Part shown: in pieces, positions 53,788 through 60,937 of the stretch
How positions within the stretch are numbered: the first letter of the stretch is position 1
Layout of the letters: each line of letters begins with the position of its first letter
Origin: Algoriphagus chordae
GTDB taxonomy: Bacteria; Bacteroidota; Bacteroidia; Cytophagales; Cyclobacteriaceae
Reading direction: 5' to 3'
Length of the DNA stretch: 64,000 nt
Assembly: GCF_003254055.1 (NCBI RefSeq)
Contig: NZ_QKZT01000008.1
Span: 62,001 to 126,000, forward strand
Program-made: the position numbers and the translations under genes
The notes under the pieces: model-generated
The model's database searches: none
What the model was told of the DNA's origin: nothing
The model's input: only the letters and a program-made list of their open reading frames with translations

Positions 53788-54330
53788 ATGGATAAACGAA
53801 CAGAACTCATTGAAATTGCTACGAAGTTATTTTCAGAAAGAGGGTTTGAGAACACACCACTATCGATAGTATGTGAAACCGCAAATGTGTCGAAAGGATT
53901 GATTGCTCACCATTTCAAATCAAAAAATGGATTACTGCGCGAGATATTCCAGCGAACAACGGACTTGATTGTAGAAATGAATACAATTGACTCCGTCTCA
54001 CTATCTGCACGGGAGAGATTATTACAACTTCTAGAGTCCTTCTTTTCACAGTTGCAGTCTGATAAGCTGTTTTTTCAATTTAACCTGAACATGATGGTCC
54101 AGCCAAGCACAAGAGAGGTATTAGCCGACCTGATCGAAGAAAGGTCATCCTTTATCCTTAAGGCGACACGAAATATTTTTGATGAAATTGATCCTGAGAA
54201 TTCGCTAGTCAAAAGCCATCTATTCATTGCCGAACTAGACGGAATCGCACTAAGCTATTTGGGAGTTTATAAGGAATTCCCTCTAGAACAGACTAAGGAA
54301 CAACTCATTATGAAATATTCTATGATATGA
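53788..54330 (+). CDS. TetR/AcrR-family transcriptional regulator
   Basis: Repressor of 180 residues. The N-terminal helix-turn-helix ELIEIATKLFSERGFENTPLSIVCETANVSKGLIAHHFKSKNGLLREIF (about 6-52) is the standard TetR DNA-binding domain; the C-terminal helical ligand domain is 55-180. It overlaps the following acetyltransferase gene by four bases (ATGA), so both are translated together, and probably represses this operon through the palindrome at 53762-53781. Confidence 0.94.
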   Translation: MDKRTELIEIATKLFSERGFENTPLSIVCETANVSKGLIAHHFKSKNGLLREIFQRTTDLIVEMNTIDSVSLSARERLLQLLESFFSQLQSDKLFFQFNLNMMVQPSTREVLADLIEERSSFILKATRNIFDEIDPENSLVKSHLFIAELDGIALSYLGVYKEFPLEQTKEQLIMKYSMI

Positions 54331-55109
54331 ATTTTATTAAATCAACTGATCCAAACCTCATCACTGAGCTAAGGCAAAAATTATTTCAAAAACTGACAGC
54401 TCCCATTGATGCCATGTGGGAACTGCTCTACATCGCTTCAGCTCAATCTTTTCTTATTGAAGATGCAGGAAAAACAATTGGATATTGTTGTATTGATGAG
54501 CAAGATAGTCTGCTTCAGCTATTTCTCTTAGACGAATATTTAGCAAAAATGGCTCAAGTCATTGCCAGCCTAATCGATTCCAAACTTATCAATTCGGCAA
54601 GTTTAAGTTCTAACGAGCCTGTTTCCTTTAATGCCTGTTTACGTAGATCCGCGTCAACCCAGACCAATACATTTTGTTATCAGCATTCAAATAAGTTGGT
54701 TGAGGTGAATCCGGACTTCTCTATAGATTTAGTTTCTGTAAAGGATATCCCAGTAGTCAAAACATTCCTGAAGGAACAGATAGAAATGGACGACACCTTC
54801 GGATATACCGAAAATCTAGTATCAAGAAAAGAAATCTATCTGGTAAGGGAATCAGAAATAATCATTGCTACCAGCGAATGTAGGATGAGTGATTCACAGC
54901 CAGAAATTGCCGATTTGGGAATCATTGTAAACAGAGATCACCATGGCAATGGCATCGCAACACAGGTAATGAAAATGCAGGTAAACCGAGTTCTGAAATC
55001 CAATAGAAAACCTATTTGCTCAACCACAGTGGACAATATACCTTCTCAAAAGGTGATTGAAAAATCAGGCTTCTACTGCTCTAACATCATTTTTGACATG
55101 AAATTTTAA
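54327..55109 (+). CDS. GNAT-family N-acetyltransferase, two-domain
   Basis: Protein of 260 residues. The C-terminal half (about 125-260) carries the GNAT core: IIATSECRMSDSQPEIADLGIIVNRDHHGNGIATQVMKM, where the RDHHGNGIA segment is the acetyl-CoA pyrophosphate loop (R/Q-x-x-G-x-G/A), and STTVDNIPSQKVIEKSGF. The N-terminal half is GNAT-like but degenerate, without a clear loop. It is coupled to the tetR gene through an ATGA overlap. The substrate is unknown; pairing with TetR suggests protection against a small molecule. Confidence 0.88.
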   Translation: MNFIKSTDPNLITELRQKLFQKLTAPIDAMWELLYIASAQSFLIEDAGKTIGYCCIDEQDSLLQLFLLDEYLAKMAQVIASLIDSKLINSASLSSNEPVSFNACLRRSASTQTNTFCYQHSNKLVEVNPDFSIDLVSVKDIPVVKTFLKEQIEMDDTFGYTENLVSRKEIYLVRESEIIIATSECRMSDSQPEIADLGIIVNRDHHGNGIATQVMKMQVNRVLKSNRKPICSTTVDNIPSQKVIEKSGFYCSNIIFDMKF

Positions 55110-55163
55110 GAGCTATAGTTCTAATTGAAAACACCATACATAATGTCAAGGGCCAGTTTTAAA

Positions 55164-56450
55164 ATGAAAAAATCTCTTACCATAGTATATTTAATCTTTG
55201 CCCTCCTAGCAGTAAAAGTTAATGCTCAGACTTGGTCAGGAACCATTGTTTATGGGAAAAATAGCTTTGGCTACCTAATAAAGCTTGGAGAAACAGAAGG
55301 CCAAACAACGGCTTCTTTTTCTAGCATAGAGATGAATGCCTATGAGATTCCTTGCCAGAATACTACCTTAAACAAAGACTCCTTACACTTTTATGTTGTC
55401 AGTGATTATTACACTTATGAATATCAATATATCAAGCAAGAGGAACGTTTTCGTGGAGATTTAAAAGTCTATTCAAATGAAACTGAAGAATTACTAAATA
55501 GCTTTGAAACCGATCTGATTCGAGAAAACATAGCTGAATCTGACATGGTTGAAAAGCAAGAATTCAGCTTTAGATCGAATAATCTTATACTATATGGCAC
55601 TTTATGGAAACCTAAAAACCCAATCAACAAAGGCTTATTTTTTGTCACATCTTCCCAAGGAAATGATCGAAGTGCAAACAATTCAGAAGCCAAATATTTT
55701 GCGGATCTAGGCTTCACTGTCTTCAATTACGACAAGCGAGGCACTGGAAAATCTGAAGGCGATTGGAAATCCGCAACTATCGAAGAACTCAGCTCTGACG
55801 ATATGAATGCGGTAAGATTCTTCTCCAAAATCTCCACCCTTCCTTTATCTGACATTGGCATAAAGGGCAGCAGTCAGGGTGGTGTTAAAATCCCTTATAT
55901 CCTTTCCGAAATGCCCCAATTAGGATTTGGTATCTCTATCAGCTGTCCTTCCGGCACCCTTTTAGAAAGTGATCTGAATCGTTGGAAAAACTTAAACTCT
56001 AATCATTTTGGCGATACCCAAATCCACCAAGCACTGAAAATTCAAAAGGCCGGATTTGACTTTCTCGCAGGCAACATTTCTTATAAATCGCTACTTGAAG
56101 CAAAAGACACAAACAACAATCCTGATTGGCTTAAGTATATATGGATTCCTGAGCAGGATGTACACAAGGATTACAAGTTGAATTTTAGTGGACTTCCATA
56201 TTTTCAAAAAATAACGCAGCCTCTTTTAGTAATTCAGGGATTATCGGATGATGTCATTCCAGCAGATAGTTATAGAAAAATAGAAAATGCCTTAAAAAAA
56301 TCTAATTCAAAAAATTATGAAGTAGTGACTTTTGAAAACACTAACCATTCCATGAGCTTTGTAGATGATGAGTTCCCATTTTTTCAACTAGTATCACCAG
56401 AATACCTTCCTTATTTAACCGATTGGTTGAAGACCTTAACAAACAAATAG
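55164..56450 (+). CDS. Exported alpha/beta-hydrolase
   Basis: Protein of 428 residues from the ATG at 55164, which gives MKKSLTIVY plus a signal peptide ending VNAQT; other in-frame starts at 55143 (ATG) and 55125 (TTG) give longer, less typical leaders. An N-terminal beta domain (about 20-130) precedes the hydrolase domain: GLFFVTSSQGNDRS (oxyanion area), FNYDKRGTGKSEGDW, the nucleophile in GSSQGGVKIPY, Asp in GLSDDVIP and His in ENTNHSMSF. It resembles S9/dienelactone-type esterases. It contains a 21-base stretch shared with the gene at 51901. Confidence 0.88.
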   Translation: MKKSLTIVYLIFALLAVKVNAQTWSGTIVYGKNSFGYLIKLGETEGQTTASFSSIEMNAYEIPCQNTTLNKDSLHFYVVSDYYTYEYQYIKQEERFRGDLKVYSNETEELLNSFETDLIRENIAESDMVEKQEFSFRSNNLILYGTLWKPKNPINKGLFFVTSSQGNDRSANNSEAKYFADLGFTVFNYDKRGTGKSEGDWKSATIEELSSDDMNAVRFFSKISTLPLSDIGIKGSSQGGVKIPYILSEMPQLGFGISISCPSGTLLESDLNRWKNLNSNHFGDTQIHQALKIQKAGFDFLAGNISYKSLLEAKDTNNNPDWLKYIWIPEQDVHKDYKLNFSGLPYFQKITQPLLVIQGLSDDVIPADSYRKIENALKKSNSKNYEVVTFENTNHSMSFVDDEFPFFQLVSPEYLPYLTDWLKTLTNK

Positions 56451-56460
56451 GTTTGCAATT

Positions 56461-56480
56461 CTAGCTTCTAGAGAAGCAGG
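56461..56480. repeat. GCTTCT-AGAAGC palindromic dispersed repeat
   Basis: CTAGCTTCTAGAGAAGCAGG, matching 16233-16252 in 17 of 20 positions and more loosely 60831-60848. Located 11 bases after a gene stop; it can form a short hairpin. Confidence 0.65.
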
Positions 56481-56610
56481 AAATCTCTTGATGAAACCTA
56501 AACCCAATTAGCACAAAAAAAGTCAATCTCAACCTACTCATAATCAATCAGATATTTTGATTAAAGTCTATATTATGTAATTTTGGAATCATATTCCTAA
56601 TTTACATAAA

Positions 56611-57756
56611 ATGGACTATTTCGATCGGCATATAAAAGACAAGGCTTTGTCACTTTTGAGCAAATTCCCCTTACTAGCCATAACGGGGCCTCGTCAATCC
56701 GGTAAAACTACTTTTGCAAGACGATTGAAACCAGATTACACTTATGTAAATCTGGAACTACCAGAAGCAAGGAATTTTGCCAAATCTGACCCGCTTGCTT
56801 TTCTAAGATCTTACCAAAATGGAGTTATTTTAGATGAAGTTCAGTGGGTTCCAGAACTATTCTCCTATGTGCAGGTATTGACTGACGAGAGAAATATTCC
56901 TGGAGAATATATTCTGACTGGTTCCCAGAATTTTCTTCTCTCTAATCAAATCACCCAATCCCTAGCTGGACGGGTGGCTATGTTGAACTTACTCCCATTT
57001 TCAAAGGCTGAACTGAAAAATCATATCCAAGTGCAATCATGGGAAGCTTTAACAGTAAATGGTGGCTACCCAAGGAAATATCAGTTTGACATCGCTCCTA
57101 ATGATTATTATCCCAATTACATTCAAACCTACATCGAACGTGATGTGAGACAGATCCTGAATGTGATGGATTTAGGGAATTTTCAAAAGTTCCTCCAATT
57201 GTTAGCCGGAAGAGTTGGTCAAATCTTCAATCAAAGCAATTTTTCCAATGAACTGGGAATCGACCAGAAAACTGTAAATGCATGGCTTTCTGTATTGGAA
57301 ACATCCTTTATTGCTTTCAGACTTCCTTCCTATTATCGAAATTTCAATAAGCGGATTTTGAAATCACCGAAAGTGTATTTTTACGACACCGGCGTACTGT
57401 GCAGCTTATTAGGAATCAAACGGGCAGAAGATTTGAATGTCCATTTTGCGCGAGGCCCATTGTTTGAAAACTTGGTGATACTTGAACTCCTGAAAAAGGA
57501 GCTAAATGCGGGAAATATACCGTCGTTCTATTATTGGAGGGATAGCAACCAAAATGAAGTAGATCTTTTAAAAGAAACGGACGGGCAGTTGACCGCTATA
57601 GAAATCAAATCATCGGAAACTTATCATTCCGATTTCCTCAAAGGATTGAAATACTTCCAAAAAATAGCTCCTGAAAGTGCTGCGAAACTCATTTACGCCG
57701 GAAATCTAAACCACGAGCGAGATGGAATACAGATCAGTAATTTTCATAATTTATAA
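56611..57756 (+). CDS. AAA-type ATPase with DUF4143 domain
   Basis: Cytosolic protein of 381 residues. N-terminal AAA_14 ATPase domain with Walker A G26-P-R-Q-S-G-K-T33, Walker B GVILDEVQWVPELF (about 70), sensor residues ILTGSQNFLL (about 105) and the 'GGYPRKY ... YIQTYIERDVRQIL' link. The C-terminal DUF4143 (about 180-380) contains a helix-turn-helix-like segment and a PD-(D/E)xK-like nuclease-fold core: FYYWRDSNQNEVDLL and LTAIEIKSS supply Asp, Glu and Lys. Such proteins are frequent, often multicopy, and of unclear role, with some linked to toxin-antitoxin or defence settings. It stands alone. Confidence 0.92.
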   Translation: MDYFDRHIKDKALSLLSKFPLLAITGPRQSGKTTFARRLKPDYTYVNLELPEARNFAKSDPLAFLRSYQNGVILDEVQWVPELFSYVQVLTDERNIPGEYILTGSQNFLLSNQITQSLAGRVAMLNLLPFSKAELKNHIQVQSWEALTVNGGYPRKYQFDIAPNDYYPNYIQTYIERDVRQILNVMDLGNFQKFLQLLAGRVGQIFNQSNFSNELGIDQKTVNAWLSVLETSFIAFRLPSYYRNFNKRILKSPKVYFYDTGVLCSLLGIKRAEDLNVHFARGPLFENLVILELLKKELNAGNIPSFYYWRDSNQNEVDLLKETDGQLTAIEIKSSETYHSDFLKGLKYFQKIAPESAAKLIYAGNLNHERDGIQISNFHNL

Positions 57757-57817
57757 ATCAATTACTCTCTATTCATGAGCTGATTCTTGAGGGGTAGGAA
57801 ATCTCTAAAATTGTGCC

Positions 57818-57851
57818 CTCTGCGTAATCCTCCGCGAACTTTGCGGTAAAA
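57818..57851. repeat. CTCTGCG ... ACTTTGCGGTAAAA dispersed repeat upstream of valS
   Basis: CTCTGCGTAATCCTCCGCGA followed by ACTTTGCGGTAAAA, matching 16291-16324 in most positions. It lies 88 bases before valS and not within its promoter box. Confidence 0.7.
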
Positions 57852-57907
57852 TAAGAATGAAACCATAATTGATCTCCCAATCATGCCTCCGAAATTGGCT
57901 TTTTCCC

Positions 57908-57915
57908 TATTTTTG
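57908..57915 (+). promoter_or_regulatory. valS -7 promoter box
   Basis: TATTTTTG is an exact match to the Bacteroidota TAnnTTTG box, 23 bases before the valS ATG. A matching -33 TTG at the usual distance is not obvious. Confidence 0.55.
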
Positions 57916-57938
57916 CCCCTCTAAATACTAATCCGAAT

Positions 57939-60572
57939 ATGTCTATTGCCAGCAAATACGATCCAGTAGCTACCGAAGCCAAATGGTACGCCTATTGGAT
58001 GGAGCACAAGCTTTTTTCATCGAAAGTAGATCCTAACAAAGAACCATATGTGATCACCATGCCCCCTCCAAACGTCACAGGCGTTTTGCACATGGGGCAT
58101 ATGCTGAACAATACCATACAGGATGTATTGATCCGTCGAGCTAGAATGCAGGGCAAAAACGCACTTTGGGTTCCTGGAACTGATCATGCTTCGATCGCTA
58201 CGGAGACCAAGGTAGTGAACTTGCTAAAGGAACAAGGAATCGATAAAAAATGCCTTTCCCGAGAGAAATTCCTGGAGCATGCCTGGGAATGGAAAGAAAA
58301 ATACGGCGGAATTATACTGGAGCAATTGAAAAAACTAGGTGCTTCTTGTGATTGGGATCGCACTGCCTTTACAATGGATGCAGGTCTAAGTGATGCAGTA
58401 ATTTCTGTTTTTGTGGACTTACACCAAAAAGGTAAAATCTACCGTGGTATCCGCATGGTCAACTGGGACCCGAAGGGAAAAACTGCCTTATCTGATGATG
58501 AGGTAATCACGAAGGAAATCGCATCCAAACTCTATTACATCAAGTATCAGATCGAGGGTACAACAGATGAGTTCCTGACCATTGCTACCACGCGTCCTGA
58601 GACAATCATGGCAGATGTGGCCATTTGCGTCAATCCTAATGATCCTAGATTCACTCATTTAAAGGGTAAAAAAGCCATCGTTCCTCTGATCAACAAAGCC
58701 ATTCCTATCATCGAGGATGAGTATGTTGACATGGAGTTTGGTACGGGTTGCTTGAAGGTAACTCCAGCCCACGATATCAATGACTACGAACTTGGACTGA
58801 AGCATAAACTAGAAGTGATCGACATCTTAAACGATGACGGCACACTCAATGAAAAAGCTCAGATTCTAGTAGGTGAAGATCGATTTATTGCCAGAAAAAT
58901 GATTGCTAAAAAGCTGAAGGCGGTTGAGCAATTAGAGAAAATAGAAGATTACAAATCCAATGTAGGTCACTCAGAAAGAACGGATGCGGTCATCGAGCCT
59001 AAGCTTTCTTTGCAGTGGTTCCTGAAAATGGACGACATCACTAAGCCAGCACAAAAGGCAGTAATGGAGGATATCATTCAATTGTATCCCCCAAAATTCA
59101 AGAATATGTACCGCGCTTGGATGGATAATGTTCGTGACTGGTGTATCTCTCGTCAACTCTGGTGGGGACATAGAATTCCTGCATACCACCTTCCAAACGG
59201 AGAATTTGTAGTGGCCAAAACTGCTGAGGAAGCCTTGCAACTTGCCAATGAGCAATTTGAAGGCACGTTTACTTTAGCTGACCTGAAGCAGGACGAGGAT
59301 GTTTTGGATACTTGGTTTAGCTCTTGGTTGTGGCCGATATCAGTTTTCGATCCAGAGGTTTTCACCACTGGAAAACCAAACGAAGAACTGAAATACTACT
59401 ACCCTACCAATGACTTGGTAACTGCTCCGGAGATTTTATTCTTCTGGGTGGCGCGTATGATCATTGCGGGCTATGAATACATGGGCGAGAAGCCATTCAA
59501 TAACGTATATCTGACTGGGATCGTCCGTGATAAACTGGGCAGAAAGATGTCCAAATCTCTGGGAAACTCTCCAGATCCGCTAGACCTAATCGCGCAAAAC
59601 GGTGCTGACGGTGTGCGTACAGGCATGCTATTCTCCTCTCCTGCGGGAAATGATTTACCTTACGATGATAAGTTGGTGGAGCAAGGAAGAAACTTTGCCA
59701 ACAAGATCTGGAATGCTTTCCGACTAGTGAAGGGATGGGAAATAGATCCAAACTTGGATGGTTCTGCCAATGCTTCCAGCATAGAATGGTTTGAAAACCG
59801 ATTCAACCAATCCTTGGTAGAAATCAATGAACACTTCGAAAAATTCAGAATTTCTGATGCCTTGATGTGTACTTATAAGTTGGTATGGGGAGATTTCTGT
59901 TCTTGGTATTTGGAGATGATCAAGCCGGAATATCAGCATCCTATCGATCAGGCAACTTACGATAAGACAATTGCGCTTTTCGAAGATATCCTTAAGATTT
60001 TGCATCCATTTATGCCATTTATTTCCGAGGAACTTTGGCACCAGATCAAGGAAAGATCCGTGGAAGAGTCTTTGATTTTGGCTACCTGGCCTGAGGCAAA
60101 AGGCTTTGATACTAAAATTATCGAGGAAGCAAACCAGGTGTTTGAGGTAGTTTCTCAAGTAAGAAACCTACGTGCATCCAAAGGCATGTCTCCTAAAGAA
60201 TCACTTGATCTAACCATCAACACCAAAAATGAAGGCTTGTATGGAAGATTCGAAGCTGTATTGAATAAGCTGGCAAATCTGTCTTCACTCAACTTTGGCG
60301 AGAAGGTGGAGAATGCGATCAGTTTTGTAGTAAAATCTGACGAGTGCTTTATCCCTATGGGAGATTCGATCAATGTGGAAGAGGAAAAAGAAAATATCCA
60401 GAAAGAGATCGATTACACCAAAGGCTTCTTGAACTCCGTGATGAAAAAGCTGAGCAACGAGCGATTTGTGGCTGGAGCTCCTGCTCAGGTCATAGAAATG
60501 GAACGCAAGAAGCAAGCTGATGCGGAATCCAAGATTAAGGCTTTGGAAGAGAGTTTGGCGAAGTTGGGGTAG
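57939..60572 (+). CDS. valS: Valine-tRNA ligase
   Basis: Class I aminoacyl-tRNA synthetase of 877 residues that charges tRNA-Val. HIGH is present as H51-M-G-H54 in PPNVTGVLHMGHML, and KMSKS as K536-M-S-K-S540 in RKMSKSLGNSPDP. The editing domain (about 190-350) has the TTRPETIMADVA motif, and the anticodon-binding domain is followed by a C-terminal coiled coil (about 810-877). The ATG at 57939 is fixed by the IASKYDPVATEAKWYAYW opening. It converges with ppc and ends at a terminator. Confidence 0.98.
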   Translation: MSIASKYDPVATEAKWYAYWMEHKLFSSKVDPNKEPYVITMPPPNVTGVLHMGHMLNNTIQDVLIRRARMQGKNALWVPGTDHASIATETKVVNLLKEQGIDKKCLSREKFLEHAWEWKEKYGGIILEQLKKLGASCDWDRTAFTMDAGLSDAVISVFVDLHQKGKIYRGIRMVNWDPKGKTALSDDEVITKEIASKLYYIKYQIEGTTDEFLTIATTRPETIMADVAICVNPNDPRFTHLKGKKAIVPLINKAIPIIEDEYVDMEFGTGCLKVTPAHDINDYELGLKHKLEVIDILNDDGTLNEKAQILVGEDRFIARKMIAKKLKAVEQLEKIEDYKSNVGHSERTDAVIEPKLSLQWFLKMDDITKPAQKAVMEDIIQLYPPKFKNMYRAWMDNVRDWCISRQLWWGHRIPAYHLPNGEFVVAKTAEEALQLANEQFEGTFTLADLKQDEDVLDTWFSSWLWPISVFDPEVFTTGKPNEELKYYYPTNDLVTAPEILFFWVARMIIAGYEYMGEKPFNNVYLTGIVRDKLGRKMSKSLGNSPDPLDLIAQNGADGVRTGMLFSSPAGNDLPYDDKLVEQGRNFANKIWNAFRLVKGWEIDPNLDGSANASSIEWFENRFNQSLVEINEHFEKFRISDALMCTYKLVWGDFCSWYLEMIKPEYQHPIDQATYDKTIALFEDILKILHPFMPFISEELWHQIKERSVEESLILATWPEAKGFDTKIIEEANQVFEVVSQVRNLRASKGMSPKESLDLTINTKNEGLYGRFEAVLNKLANLSSLNFGEKVENAISFVVKSDECFIPMGDSINVEEEKENIQKEIDYTKGFLNSVMKKLSNERFVAGAPAQVIEMERKKQADAESKIKALEESLAKLG

Positions 60573-60625
60573 GATGATAATTGGCCCGCAAAAGCGCAGA
60601 TAGGAACATATAATGTGAATAATTG

Positions 60626-60660
60626 AAAAACCGGAGGCTAATATAGTCTTCGGTTTTTTT
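60626..60660 (+). terminator. Terminator of valS
   Basis: AAAAACCGGAG / CTTCGGTTTTT stem (one G-U) around an AT loop, followed by further T, about 55 bases after the stop. Confidence 0.88.
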
Positions 60661-60718
60661 CATGGTAGGTAATACTGTACAGCTTCTAAACAAGTTAAAA
60701 GGTATGTAGGGAATTTAG

Positions 60719-60848
60719 GCCGTTCGTGTCATCACGAACGACGGCAAGTAGTGGTAACACTAATGGCGGCGAGAATATCCTGAAACTCTATCTCAGGACA
60801 TGAAATCTGGTAAATCAGCCCTCATATAGTCTAGCTTCTTAAGAACCT
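60719..60848. repeat. Dispersed repeats between valS and ppc
   Basis: CCGTTCGTG-TCAT-CACGAACGACGG (60720-60743) is a tight hairpin whose arms match 16187-16214, but with a 4-base instead of 12-base loop. TCTAGCTTCTTAAGAACC (60831-60848) resembles the GCTTCT-AGAAGC family seen at 16233 and 56461. Beyond these and the two terminators the 365-base gap holds nothing recognised. Confidence 0.65.
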
Positions 60849-60880
60849 GGACAAACAAGTAACAGATATTAAAATCCAAT

Positions 60881-60917
60881 AAAAAGCCCGACTGAAAATC
60901 AAATCAGTCGGGCTTTT
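60881..60917 (-). terminator. Terminator of ppc
   Basis: A 14-base perfect stem AAAAGCCCGACTGA / TCAGTCGGGCTTTT with an 8-base loop, 21 bases after the ppc stop on the minus strand, followed there by T. Confidence 0.92.
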
Positions 60918-60937
60918 AGGTACTTATCTTTTTGAAC

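Noticed and set aside
56611..57756. AAA/DUF4143 gene as part of a defence island
   Set aside because: No restriction, CBASS, retron or other defence gene is beside it; the family is common as single genes.
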